Origin: Candidatus Omnitrophota bacterium
Lineage (GTDB): Bacteria; Omnitrophota; Gorgyraeia; Duberdicusellales; 4484-171
NCBI GenBank assembly: GCA_003154195.1
Contig: PMCS01000012.1
Location: 1 to 49,556, forward strand
DNA: 49,556 nucleotides
Direction: 5' to 3'
In this document: positions 38,616 through 47,311 of the stretch, one piece after another
Position numbering within the stretch: position 1 is the stretch's first letter
Layout of the letters: each line of letters opens with the position of its first letter
Position numbers and translations under genes: made by a program
The notes under the pieces: model-generated
The model's input: the letters and a program-made list of their open reading frames with translations, nothing else
What the model was told of the DNA's origin: nothing
The model's database searches: none

Positions 38616-39866
38616 CTATTTCCTCAAGCCTTCCATTTCCAGGCTCGCCTGGATAAACGGCCCGATACCCTTAAGATCATCGGTTACCCGCAGCTCGCCG
38701 ATATAATAAGCGTAAGAGCCATTGCGATAAGGTTTTCCTCCCAGGCCGGCAGTTTTACAAATCTGCGTAAGATGTGGTGAGCCGGCTGAATCAATTTTAA
38801 TCAAATACCGGATTATACCAGCATAAGCTTTAGTTACTGCCGGGATATATTTTTTATCTAAAAAACCACGATTAATTCCCTTAGCGATCGCGTAAACAAA
38901 CATCGAGGAAGCTGAGGCCTCAAGGTAATTACCACTCCTTTTACCCTGATTCAAAACCTGATACCACAATCCCGTTTCCGGATCCTGGACGGCGGTTACA
39001 TCGCGGATTAACGCCCGGAATAACGCGATGATTTCTTCGCGCCGCGGGTGGTCAGACGGTAAATAGTCCAGAGTGTCGATGATGCCCATAACATACCACC
39101 CCACGCCCCGGCCCCAGAATTGGGAAGAGCAACCGGTTAAAGAATCAGCCCATTTTTGTTTTTTGCTTTCATCCCAGGCGTGATAAAAAAGCCCGGTTTT
39201 AGGATCGCGTGCGTGGCGGGCAACGAGGAGAATCTGGTCAGCCGCGATATCAAATCCTTCAGGTCGGTTAAAAATAGCGGCAAACTCTGCGTAAAACGGC
39301 GCAGCCATATAAATACCATCCAACCATATCTGATGAGGATAAATCTTTTTATGCCAGAAACCGCCTTCAGCCGTACGCGGCTGGGTTTCCAGTTGGTGTT
39401 CCAGTAAAAATACCGCTTTTTTATATTTCTCTTCCTTAGTCTTGGTGTATAAAGTCAATAAAAGTTTGCCTTGGTTGATCTGGTCTAAATTATAATCATC
39501 AGGGTTATAGGTATTAATTGTCCCATCCGCGTTGACAAAATAATCCATTATGTGTTTAACATAATTAAAATATCCGGGCCGTCCGGTTTTTTCGCCGGCC
39601 ATATAAATCGATTTTAAAAATATCCCGGTTTCGTAATTCCATACCGTTCCCCTGTTTTTAGCGAAGGCAAGAGTATTGCCGAGGCATTTTATCTGGTAAT
39701 CGGCAATACGTTGGTACCAGGGTATGGTGTTGGACGGCGATATTTCCTCTGCGTAAATACCCGGGCTGGGAAGAAATAAAATAACAACAAGAAAAAACCA
39801 TGCCGGGATAGCGGGAAAGCGCGGAGTGAGGGGGATGGCGTTGTTTGTTTTAGAATATACTGACAT
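38616..39866 (-). CDS. Glycoside hydrolase family 105/88-type unsaturated glucuronyl/rhamnogalacturonyl hydrolase
   Basis: A 416-residue alpha/alpha-barrel enzyme with a signal anchor (AWFFLVVILFLPSPGIYAEE). WNYETGIFLKSIY, PHQIWLDGIYMAAPF with the likely catalytic aspartate, FWGRGVGWYVMGIIDTL and LEASASSMFVYAIAKGI are GH105 blocks. It removes the unsaturated uronic acid left by polysaccharide lyases. The track start at 39905 overlaps the pseudopilin by 56 nt; ATG 39866 overlaps by only 17 nt and is preferred. Coupled to a pseudopilin, it is probably secreted or envelope-bound. Confidence 0.8.
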   Translation of the reverse strand: MSVYSKTNNAIPLTPRFPAIPAWFFLVVILFLPSPGIYAEEISPSNTIPWYQRIADYQIKCLGNTLAFAKNRGTVWNYETGIFLKSIYMAGEKTGRPGYFNYVKHIMDYFVNADGTINTYNPDDYNLDQINQGKLLLTLYTKTKEEKYKKAVFLLEHQLETQPRTAEGGFWHKKIYPHQIWLDGIYMAAPFYAEFAAIFNRPEGFDIAADQILLVARHARDPKTGLFYHAWDESKKQKWADSLTGCSSQFWGRGVGWYVMGIIDTLDYLPSDHPRREEIIALFRALIRDVTAVQDPETGLWYQVLNQGKRSGNYLEASASSMFVYAIAKGINRGFLDKKYIPAVTKAYAGIIRYLIKIDSAGSPHLTQICKTAGLGGKPYRNGSYAYYIGELRVTDDLKGIGPFIQASLEMEGLRK

Positions 39867-40248
39867 TGCAGGCGGTGTTCTGATCCATCGTACCGCTATT
39901 GACATTGTAAAAGTTATCCCATTTGAGGCTTCCCGGGGTATACCCCCCTACGGCTACAGCCCAGCCTGGGGATGGCGGTACCTGCCTATCCTGAAAATAG
40001 TTGGCAAGGCTTGCGATGTGAGTAGGAAACTTGCCGTTATAATGAGGGCTGTTGATCGACCAGTAGGCGAAATAGTTGGAAAGGGCCACCCTGATTGCCG
40101 CCACGCTGCCTTCGCACTGGGCTTGTCTTGCTTCCCGGCGCAAGTTAACGAACCGGGGGACCGCGATTGCCGCTAAAATACCGATGATAACGATGACCAT
40201 GATCAACTCAATGAGAGTAAAACCTTTGTTCTTTATGGTCCCAAGCAT
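39850..40248 (-). CDS. Type II secretion/type IV pilus-like pseudopilin
   Basis: A 132-residue prepilin. A nine-residue leader ends MLGTIKNKG, then FTLIELIMVIVIIGILAAIAVPRF. The soluble part has GSVAAIRVALSNYFAYWSIN, and the end has two lone cysteines. The -1 glycine is present, unlike GspG at 15838. ATG 40248 (with GGGGTGAG upstream) is preferred over the GTG at 40257. The gene overlaps GH105 by 17 nt. It may be a minor pseudopilin or a class of pilin-like surface protein. Confidence 0.8.
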   Translation of the reverse strand: MLGTIKNKGFTLIELIMVIVIIGILAAIAVPRFVNLRREARQAQCEGSVAAIRVALSNYFAYWSINSPHYNGKFPTHIASLANYFQDRQVPPSPGWAVAVGGYTPGSLKWDNFYNVNSGTMDQNTACNVSIF

Positions 40249-40318
40249 TTTGCTCACCCCATTTTTATTTTCATAGCTTCTACTGTGGAAATAAGGTTAA
40301 GGATAACCCTTCTTTTTA

Positions 40319-40346
40319 AGAATAGCAGTAATAGCTGAATTGTCAA
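40319..40346 (-). promoter_or_regulatory. Sigma70-like promoter for the pseudopilin/GH105 operon
   Basis: On the minus strand, TTGACA (40346-40341) and TATTCT (40324-40319) are 16 bp apart, about 70 nt before the start at 40248. Confidence 0.65.
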
Positions 40347-40466
40347 GAAATTCAGGAAATCTTAGTGTATCGTAACAATTTATCGGCCAACTGTAGATTT
40401 TCCAACGATACCCCCTGCGGAAAGGGGTTATTGTGTGAACTAAAAATACAGAATTCAATATTTAAC

Positions 40467-40495
40467 TTGACCCTTGTATCAACCGACGGTAATAT
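40467..40495 (+). promoter_or_regulatory. Sigma70-like promoter for the LAB_N/GT2/GT39 genes
   Basis: TTGACC (40467-40472) and TAATAT (40490-40495) are separated by 17 bp, about 65 bp before 40564. Together with the divergent promoter it explains the 315-bp gene-free gap. Confidence 0.65.
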
Positions 40496-40563
40496 TTATA
40501 TATCGCTTGGCTATACAGATTACAAAAAATGTTGATGGAATAAGTTAAGCTCAAAAATACTCT

Positions 40564-40842
40564 ATGTGGCACCAATTAAATTGGAATGATAAATGGTTTA
40601 TCGTCGGCCTTCTTGCTCAATTGATGTTTTTTTTCAGGTTTTTTGTGCAATGGATTGTTTCGGAAAACAAAAAGGCGAGCGTAATCCCAATAAGCTTCTG
40701 GTATTTTAGCCTGGCGGGAGGATTGGGTTTATTAATCTACGCACTGCACATAAAAGACCCGGTATTTATCCTCGGCCAGTTAGGAGGAGTGCTTATCTAC
40801 ACAAGAAATCTTGCCCTTATCTACAAGAATAAAAATAGTTAA
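40564..40842 (+). CDS. Lipid A biosynthesis N-terminal domain (LAB_N) membrane protein
   Basis: A 92-residue protein with three hydrophobic helices: WFIVGLLAQLMFFFRFFVQWIVSE (residues 10-33), VIPISFWYFSLAGGLGLLIYAL (about 39-60) and FILGQLGGVLIYTRNLALIY (about 66-85). QWIVSEN and PISFWYFSL are signatures of LAB_N. It resembles small partner proteins of lipid glycosyltransferases (DUF/PF07578). The next genes are GT2 and GT39, so it probably helps flip or present an undecaprenyl-sugar for lipid A decoration. No Shine-Dalgarno site is seen. The stop TAA is followed at once by repeat R5. Confidence 0.8.
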   Translation: MWHQLNWNDKWFIVGLLAQLMFFFRFFVQWIVSENKKASVIPISFWYFSLAGGLGLLIYALHIKDPVFILGQLGGVLIYTRNLALIYKNKNS

Positions 40843-40913
40843 TGAGACTTTGCCGAACCCAAGCCCGAAGGGCGCAGGGTGAGGTGGTAGTCGAATCATC
40901 CCCGAAGGGGATT
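40840..40913 (+). repeat. Structured element unit R5a (tandem pair, first)
   Basis: TAA-TGAG at the LAB_N stop. P1 is GACT 40846-40849 with AGTC 40889-40892. The internal loop is T/GT. P2 is TGCCGAACCC 40851-40860 with GGGTGAGGTG 40877-40886, which includes a tandem G-A/A-G step. Apical stem is AA-GCCC-gaa-GGGC-GCA. GAAT is at 40893-40896. Stem B is ATCCCC-gaa-GGGGAT (40898-40912). Confidence 0.9.
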
Positions 40914-41040
40914 TGAGACTTTGCTGAACGCCCGCCTTGCCGAGCAAGGCGAGGCAGGCGAATCCGAAGGATGCGGCGTGAGGCAATAGTCGAATTTCCC
41001 GCTGCGTCTCGCCATAGGCGGGATTCGGCGGGATGTCGCT
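40914..41040 (+). repeat. Structured element unit R5b (tandem pair, second)
   Basis: TGAG follows R5a directly. P1 is GACT 40917-40920 with AGTC 40988-40991. The internal loop is T/AT. P2 is TGCTGAACGC 40922-40931 with GCGTGAGGCA 40976-40985, again with the tandem G-A step. The apical region carries a GC-rich insertion and ends ATCC-gaa-GGAT. GAAT is at 40992-40995. Stem B is TCCCGC 40997-41002 with GCGGGA 41018-41023. Confidence 0.85.
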
Positions 41041-41091
41041 TCCTTGATATAATTATCCAGGGAGGCGGTGAATTCCACAAGGTGTATAACA

Positions 41092-41841
41092 TTGGATTAC
41101 TCCGTAATAATCCCCATACATAACGAAGAAGGTTGCGTAGAATCCCTTTGCCGATCCGTAAAAGATACCATGGATAAAATTGGCGGAAAATATGAGATTA
41201 TTTTTGTTGACGACGGCTCTAACGATTCTAGTGTCGGTAAACTGGAACGTATTTTCCTTGATTCGAACAATCTTATTGTTATTGTTTTGGCGAAACGAGT
41301 CGGCCAGTCCGAAGCTCTGCAGGCCGGGTTTGATAATGCGACGGGAGAAATATACATTACCCTGGACGGCGACGGCCAGAATGACCCGGCAGATATACCG
41401 CGTCTCTTGGATAAAATGAAGGAAGGCTACGATGTGGCGCACGGCTGGAGGAAAAACAGGCAAGACCCTTTCTTAAAAATAGCCGCTTCCCAAATCGCCT
41501 CTATAGTACGTAAACTAACTACCAGGGACAGCATCCACGATGTTGGATGCTCCCTGCGCACTTTTCGAAAAAAAGATATGGAAGGCGTATGCCTGTGGGG
41601 AGGATTGCATAGATTTTTTTCAACCATCATGACAAAAAAAGGCTGTAAGATAGGGGAGGTTATAGTGAGCCATCGCCCGCGTAAAAGCGGCGTTTCCAAA
41701 TACGGTATATTGGGCAGGCTTAAAGATGGGGCGATTGACCTGTTGCGTGTTTCTTTTACTGACTTCGGTGCTCTCATGAAACACCAACATAAATATAAAA
41801 TCGAACGGATAATAAGGGCAAAAAATGGCGCCGACAATTAA
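41092..41841 (+). CDS. Family 2 glycosyltransferase, polyprenyl-phosphate type (ArnC/GtrB-like)
   Basis: A 249-residue soluble GT-A enzyme: SVIIPIHNEEGCVESL (near 4), VDDGSNDSS (near 42), LDGDGQNDPAD (near 93, metal-binding) and HRPRKSGVSKYGIL (near 200). It should load a sugar onto undecaprenyl phosphate. TTG 41092 has AAGGTG seven nt upstream and gives MDYSVIIP. The track start GTG 41068 has GGAGG only 2 nt away, so it is less likely but possible. It lies between a LAB_N protein and a GT39, the usual set for lipid A or O-antigen modification. Unlike ArnC it lacks C-terminal TM helices. Confidence 0.85.
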   Translation: MDYSVIIPIHNEEGCVESLCRSVKDTMDKIGGKYEIIFVDDGSNDSSVGKLERIFLDSNNLIVIVLAKRVGQSEALQAGFDNATGEIYITLDGDGQNDPADIPRLLDKMKEGYDVAHGWRKNRQDPFLKIAASQIASIVRKLTTRDSIHDVGCSLRTFRKKDMEGVCLWGGLHRFFSTIMTKKGCKIGEVIVSHRPRKSGVSKYGILGRLKDGAIDLLRVSFTDFGALMKHQHKYKIERIIRAKNGADN

Positions 41842-43381
41842 AAACTCATTTTTTTCTCCTTCTTCAGCAATTCTTGTGAAAAAAATACTCAGGTTTTTAG
41901 TGCCGGCGGTTTTTTTTGTTATCGTTTTCGCATGCATTCGTTTTAGAAATGTTTTTGAATACAATGTTGATGAAGGTATGTATACCATGCGGGCGTTTCT
42001 TCATCTTAAAGGTTACGCGTTGTACAAACAAATCTGGATGGACCAACCGCCGGTATTGGTGTTGATATTATCGTACTTTTTTAAGACTTTCGGGGCCTCT
42101 ATCTTTCTTGCCCGCCTCGTTACACTTTTGTTTTCTACTTTATTTATCTGGGCTATATATGGCATTATCAGCAAAACCCAGAATACCCTTTCCGCCTTAT
42201 GGGCTGCGATAACTATAATTTTTTCATTGTCTTATCTATACTTTAGTGTTTCCGCAGTGGCTACCATCCCGGTTATTGCTACGGCGGTATTATCGATATA
42301 TTGCCTTTTATGTTATGAAGACACCGGGAAAAAAAGATTCATCATACTATCGGCAATTATCTTCGCTCTTGCGTTAATGATAAAGTTTCTTGCCGTAATC
42401 TTCTTGCCGGGGATGCTCGTGGAAATGTTTATTTCTGGACGCAGTAAAAAAACTTGCGCAGAAAGTCATGCTTGTTTTCCCGGCTTAATCCTTTTATGGT
42501 TTATTACCTTCTTTGCAGCAATTCTATATATAATTCGAGCGGCATCCATAGACTTATCTCAAATTATACAACCCTATGTATTAGCCAGAAAAATAGTCAT
42601 TACCGGCCAGCCGGAAGCATCCCGATGTTTATTCCAATGGTTCAAGGATGCCTCTGGCGTTGTCCCCCTCGTTCTATGCGCGCTTATTTTTACCAAACGC
42701 GGCCAGAGAAAGTTTTTTCTGGTGCCGTTGATAAATCTTGCTTCCGTGATTTTAGTCTTTTCTACACATCGCCCTTTATGGTCTCATTATTACCTGTATA
42801 TAATTTTTCCCCTTAGCTGGCTGGCATCTTACGGTATTTATGCATTATGCAACTTGATTGGAGAAGAATGGAAAAATAGAAATACAGTACTGTCCGGCAA
42901 CAGTACTGTAAAGATAATCTGCTTTTCGCTGGCCCTTGGGTTTTCCCTTACGATGACATATTTAGAATATCCGCACTTAAAATGGCAACTCATAAAACCG
43001 GAACTCGACAGCCGCCGTCAAGATTCCGGCAATCGTTGCGTCATTGACCTTATGAAAGGATATGCTCCCAAAACGCACATGGTAGTAACCGACCGGCTTA
43101 TTTATGCTTTTTATGCGGGTCTGCCGGTACACCCCTATTTAGCCACGGTTTCTTCGAAAAGAATATATTGCGGCTTGCTGACAGCTAAGGATTATATCAA
43201 TATCATAATAAAAGAACGGCCGGAATTAGTCCTTCTTACCGAAGAGACTAAGATGCTGGGAGGAAATATCGAGCCGTTTTTAAAAAAAGATTATGAATTA
43301 AGTTATGAAAACGAATGCTCCGGCAATATCCAAAAACTTTATATATCAAAAAAAATAAAGCGGGGTTTTTCTGAAAAATAG
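41825..43381 (+). CDS. GT39-family membrane glycosyltransferase (ArnT/PMT-like)
   Basis: A 518-residue GT-C enzyme with about eleven TM helices. FEYNVDEGMYTMRAFLHLKGYALYKQIWMDQPPVL near residues 40-75 matches the first periplasmic loop of ArnT/PMT enzymes, with the acidic DEG pair and the DQPP motif. A soluble C-terminal part (about 390-518) includes HMVVTDRLIYAFYAG. It would transfer the sugar made by the preceding GT2 from undecaprenyl phosphate to lipid A or glycan in the periplasm. It overlaps the GT2 gene by 17 nt, so coupling is likely. Confidence 0.85.
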   Translation: MAPTIKNSFFSPSSAILVKKILRFLVPAVFFVIVFACIRFRNVFEYNVDEGMYTMRAFLHLKGYALYKQIWMDQPPVLVLILSYFFKTFGASIFLARLVTLLFSTLFIWAIYGIISKTQNTLSALWAAITIIFSLSYLYFSVSAVATIPVIATAVLSIYCLLCYEDTGKKRFIILSAIIFALALMIKFLAVIFLPGMLVEMFISGRSKKTCAESHACFPGLILLWFITFFAAILYIIRAASIDLSQIIQPYVLARKIVITGQPEASRCLFQWFKDASGVVPLVLCALIFTKRGQRKFFLVPLINLASVILVFSTHRPLWSHYYLYIIFPLSWLASYGIYALCNLIGEEWKNRNTVLSGNSTVKIICFSLALGFSLTMTYLEYPHLKWQLIKPELDSRRQDSGNRCVIDLMKGYAPKTHMVVTDRLIYAFYAGLPVHPYLATVSSKRIYCGLLTAKDYINIIIKERPELVLLTEETKMLGGNIEPFLKKDYELSYENECSGNIQKLYISKKIKRGFSEK

Positions 43382-43574
43382 CGGATATAGCATTTTTATT
43401 GAATCACGCGCTGCACAAAAGGATTTTTATTGTTGGATTGGATAAAATGGGTAAAATGGAATCATTAAGGTGGGGTAAGTATTATCTTTACGGAGCTTTG
43501 CGAGTTAAAGATAAATATATAAATGCCTGCGAATAAGTACCCTTACGGGTAGGGGAAAAGAAGGGGGTGGAGGA

Positions 43575-44033
43575 ATGTCTCGGATAGTGAAGATAGGCAG
43601 TGGAATTGCATTGCTTATGTTATTGATCTGGGCTGTAGGCTGTTCGCAAGATTCTAACCAAGCGTTGTTTATGGCAGTATCGAAAGGACATACCGCAACC
43701 GTTAAAACCTTATTAGCTCAGGGCGTTGATGTGAATGCGAAAGATGACGATGGGGTGACAGTTTTGATGTCGGCAGCATACGGAGGACATACCAAAACCG
43801 TTACGGCTTTGTTAGCCAAGGGCGCCGAAGTCAATGCTAAAACTAAGGATGGCGTGACAGCCTTGATGGTAGCAGCGCAGGGCGGACATACTGCAACTGT
43901 TAAAGCCTTACTGGTCCCAAGCGTCGATGTTAACGCGAAAGCCAAAGATGGTTCGACAGCCTTGATGAAGGCAGTAGCGAAAGGGCATGCGGGAATCGTC
44001 AACTTGCTTAAGCAGGCTGGGGCTAAAGAATGA
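43575..44033 (+). CDS. Ankyrin-repeat lipoprotein
   Basis: A 152-residue protein. The lipoprotein signal ends LIWAVGC-SQ (Cys23). Four ankyrin repeats follow: NQALFMAVSKGHTATVKTLL, GVTVLMSAAYGGHTKTVTALL, GVTALMVAAQGGHTATVKALL and GSTALMKAVAKGHAGIVNLL. It is expected to be anchored in the inner or outer membrane on the periplasmic side. The repeats are very alike at DNA level. Its TGA overlaps the RND start (ATGA), so the two proteins are made together and may interact. GGTGGAGG precedes the ATG. Confidence 0.85.
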   Translation: MSRIVKIGSGIALLMLLIWAVGCSQDSNQALFMAVSKGHTATVKTLLAQGVDVNAKDDDGVTVLMSAAYGGHTKTVTALLAKGAEVNAKTKDGVTALMVAAQGGHTATVKALLVPSVDVNAKAKDGSTALMKAVAKGHAGIVNLLKQAGAKE

Positions 44034-47000
44034 ACTTGTCCGAGATTTCCATAAAACGGCCGGTTTTTGCCTGGATGTTGATGTCCGGGTTGATTATCTT
44101 CGGCGGGATCTCCTTTATGCGCATGGGGATCAGCCAGCTTCCCGATGTGGATTATCCCGTGGTTTCCGTCAACATCCGTCTGGAAGGGGCAGCCCCGGAG
44201 GTCATCGAAACCTCCGTCGTCGATATCATCGAGAACGCGGTGATGAGCATCCAGAGCATTCGCAGTGTTACCTCCCAGTCGGAAAACAGTGAAGGAAGCA
44301 TAACGATTGAATTTGAACTCAATCGTAATATTGACCTGGCGGTCCAGGATGTCCAGGCCAAAATCGAATCCGTCTTGCAGAAACTTCCCAGGGAAATCAC
44401 TTCACCGACCATCCGTAAATCGAATCCCGAGGACCAGCCGATCATGTTGCTGACCCTGGAAAGCAATACGTATCCCCTTAAGGATTTGATGGCCTATACC
44501 AATGACCGCGTCAAGGACCAGTTTTCGACGGTAGCGGGAGTCGGCGATATTACCCTCGGTGGTTACCGCGATCCTAACTTACGCATTTGGGTGGATAAGA
44601 AAGCCCTCAATTCTTATTCCCTTTCGGTCAACGACGTCATCAGCACGGTTCAGAACGAGCACCTGGAAAGCCCTGCCGGCCAGTTGGAAGACGGCAAGCG
44701 CCAATTGAATGTCCGGACTATGGGTGAGGCCAAAACTGTCGAGGAATTCGGCAACCTGATTATCAACCAACGCGGCGGCCAGCCGAACTATGTCCCGATT
44801 CATCTGAGCCAGGTCGCGCGGATCGAGGAAGGTATGGCCGATGCTTTGAGGATCAGCCGCGCTATGGGGACTCCCGGGGTTGCGCTCAATATCCTTAAAC
44901 AGCGCGGGTCCAACGCCGTCGCGGTGGCCAAGGACGTCCGGGCTAAGGTTGCGGAAGTTCAGAAAGGGTTGCCCAAGGGCATTAGCTTAAGCGTAAATTT
45001 TGACAGCACCCGTTATATCGAGCAAGCCGTTCATGAGTTAAACTTTACGCTGTTGCTTTCGGCACTTTTGACCGGTTTGGTTTGCTGGATGTTTTTGGGT
45101 TCCTGGGCATCTACTCTAAACGTTCTGTTGGCGATTCCGACTTCGGTCGTCGGCACTTTTATTGTACTTTCTTTCGCCGGGTTCACCTTGAATACCTTTA
45201 CCTTGCTGGGCTTAAGTCTCTCTATAGGAATTGTGGTGGATGATGCGATCATGGTGTTGGAAAATATTATTCGGCATCAGGAAAAAGGTCAAAATAGAAT
45301 TTTGGCGGCCATGGCTGGCTCTAAAGAAATTACTTTTGCGGCCATAGCCGCTACGATTTCAATCGTAGCGATCTTTTTACCGGTGGCTTTCATGAGCGGC
45401 GTGATTGGGAAGTTTTTCTTCCAGTTCGGGGTGACCATCACGGTGGCGGTGTTGCTGTCGCTTCTGGAAGCCCTGACCCTGACTCCCATGCGTTGTTCGC
45501 AGTTTGTGGATGTCGGAAAACGGACGACTCGGTTCGGCAAAGGGGTCGAATGGTTGATGGACAAGACAAGAGACCTTTATGCCGGTTCGCTTGCGGTAGC
45601 GTTGAATTATCGTTTAAAAGTGATTGCCACCGCATTGATAGTTTTCGTTTTAAGTTTCTCGGCTCTTTGGTTTCTCAACAAGGAATTCATCCCTTCCGAG
45701 GATCAGAGCCGTTTCAACGTCCGGCTCAAAACCCCGGTTGGCTCAGCCCTCCCTTATTCGGATTCTAAATTCAGTGAAGTCGAAAAATTTCTTTCGCGGC
45801 GGCCTGAGGTCGACCGCTACGTTATGCAGGTAGGGGGAGGTTCTCCTGGTGATTCCAACAGCGGTTCCGTATTGGTAACGATGAAGGAGCGGGGCAAGCG
45901 CGGTATCGATAAAATCGCCGGGCACGAATTAAGCCAGCAGGATTTTATGGGTATCTGCCGCAAGGAATTTAACAAGATTCCCGATGTGCGTGCGGTGATC
46001 CAGGACCTTTCCACTAAGGCGTTTACCGCTTCCCGGGGCTTTCCGGTGGAGTTTACGGTTAAGGGCCCGGATTGGGATAAGCTGGCGGATTATTCGAAAC
46101 AAATAATGGCAAAGTTGGAGGAGACCGGTTTGGTTACCGACTTAGATACCAATTATTCTCTTGGTCAGCCTGAGCTTCACGTGATTCCCGACCGCAAGAA
46201 GGCGTCTGAATATGGGGTAAGTATTTCCAATATCTCCCAGGTTGTGGAGGCGATGATCGGCGGCGTGCTGGTGGGTACTTATGAGAAAGGCGGCCACCGT
46301 TACGACATCCGCCTGAAACTGGAAGAAAGTAAAGAAGACCCGCGCACCAAGGTGAACAGCCTTTTTGTCCGTAATAACCGGGGTGAGCTGACGTCGCTTT
46401 CCAATTTAGTCACTATGGAAGAAAAAGAGTCCATGGTGGCGATTTGGCGCAGCAATCGGGAACGGTCGATCACGGTTTACGCCAATGTCAAGACGGGTAA
46501 GTCCCAGCAAGAAGCTCTACTAGCGGCCCAAGGTATTGCCAAACGCATTTTGCCGCCGGATTACCATATCACCCTTACCGGCAGTTCCCAGACATTCGCC
46601 GAATCCCTCCAGAGCCTGGTCTGGGTTCTTTTGCTCGGTATTCTCGTGGCCTACATGGTGCTGGCGTCGCAGTTTAACAGTTTCATCGATCCGATTTCGG
46701 TGTTAATGGCGCTTCCCTTCAGTATATCCGGCGCGCTGATGGCCCTATTTATCGCTCACCGGTCGATTAATATTTATAGCGTTATCGGCCTCATCCTGCT
46801 TATGGGGATCGTCAAGAAAAACTCGATCCTGCTGGTGGATTTTACTAATCAGGTGCGGGAAAGAGGAGAACCCTCCGTTCCTAAGGCTCTCCTGACAGCT
46901 TGCCCTATTCGCTTGCGGCCTATTTTGATGACTTCGGTGGCTACCATCGCCGGCGCTATCCCGGCGGCTCTGGCCATCGGCCCGGGAGCTGAGAGCCGGA

Positions 47001-47179
47001 TACCCATGGCAATTGCCGTCATCGGCGGCGTGATTTTTTCGACCCTGCTCACGCTTTACGTGGTCCCTTGTTTTTATAGCGCCATGTCGCGTTTCGAAGG
47101 AAAGAAAGACCATGAGAAACTTTTGGCGGATGGCGGGGAAGAAGGACGTGGGGAGAAAGAAGTAGGGAGCAAACAGTAA
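44030..47179 (+). CDS. RND-family efflux transporter, HAE1/AcrB type
   Basis: A 1049-residue inner-membrane pump with the expected duplicated layout of 12 TM helices and two large periplasmic domains. MNLSEISIKRPVFAWMLMSGLIIFGG is the standard start. The proton-relay aspartates are in GIVVDDAIMVLENI near residue 403 and the relay lysine in LMGIVKKNSILLVDF near 935. PSEDQSRFNVRLKTPVGS and GNPRIR-type motifs are present. Normally such pumps need a periplasmic adaptor and an outer-membrane channel; neither gene is in the window. It is coupled by a 4-nt overlap to the ankyrin lipoprotein. Confidence 0.93.
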   Translation: MNLSEISIKRPVFAWMLMSGLIIFGGISFMRMGISQLPDVDYPVVSVNIRLEGAAPEVIETSVVDIIENAVMSIQSIRSVTSQSENSEGSITIEFELNRNIDLAVQDVQAKIESVLQKLPREITSPTIRKSNPEDQPIMLLTLESNTYPLKDLMAYTNDRVKDQFSTVAGVGDITLGGYRDPNLRIWVDKKALNSYSLSVNDVISTVQNEHLESPAGQLEDGKRQLNVRTMGEAKTVEEFGNLIINQRGGQPNYVPIHLSQVARIEEGMADALRISRAMGTPGVALNILKQRGSNAVAVAKDVRAKVAEVQKGLPKGISLSVNFDSTRYIEQAVHELNFTLLLSALLTGLVCWMFLGSWASTLNVLLAIPTSVVGTFIVLSFAGFTLNTFTLLGLSLSIGIVVDDAIMVLENIIRHQEKGQNRILAAMAGSKEITFAAIAATISIVAIFLPVAFMSGVIGKFFFQFGVTITVAVLLSLLEALTLTPMRCSQFVDVGKRTTRFGKGVEWLMDKTRDLYAGSLAVALNYRLKVIATALIVFVLSFSALWFLNKEFIPSEDQSRFNVRLKTPVGSALPYSDSKFSEVEKFLSRRPEVDRYVMQVGGGSPGDSNSGSVLVTMKERGKRGIDKIAGHELSQQDFMGICRKEFNKIPDVRAVIQDLSTKAFTASRGFPVEFTVKGPDWDKLADYSKQIMAKLEETGLVTDLDTNYSLGQPELHVIPDRKKASEYGVSISNISQVVEAMIGGVLVGTYEKGGHRYDIRLKLEESKEDPRTKVNSLFVRNNRGELTSLSNLVTMEEKESMVAIWRSNRERSITVYANVKTGKSQQEALLAAQGIAKRILPPDYHITLTGSSQTFAESLQSLVWVLLLGILVAYMVLASQFNSFIDPISVLMALPFSISGALMALFIAHRSINIYSVIGLILLMGIVKKNSILLVDFTNQVRERGEPSVPKALLTACPIRLRPILMTSVATIAGAIPAALAIGPGAESRIPMAIAVIGGVIFSTLLTLYVVPCFYSAMSRFEGKKDHEKLLADGGEEGRGEKEVGSKQ

Positions 47180-47311
47180 GGAGTAAAGAGTAAAGATAAG
47201 CGAGAAATGAAAACACCGGCAAGAGTTCGAACGCGCCTTTTTTAGCCCTTGCGTTAGATCATTTTCCACCTTAAAATAATGGCTGATTTCCCGGATAAAT
47301 AGGAGGTACTT

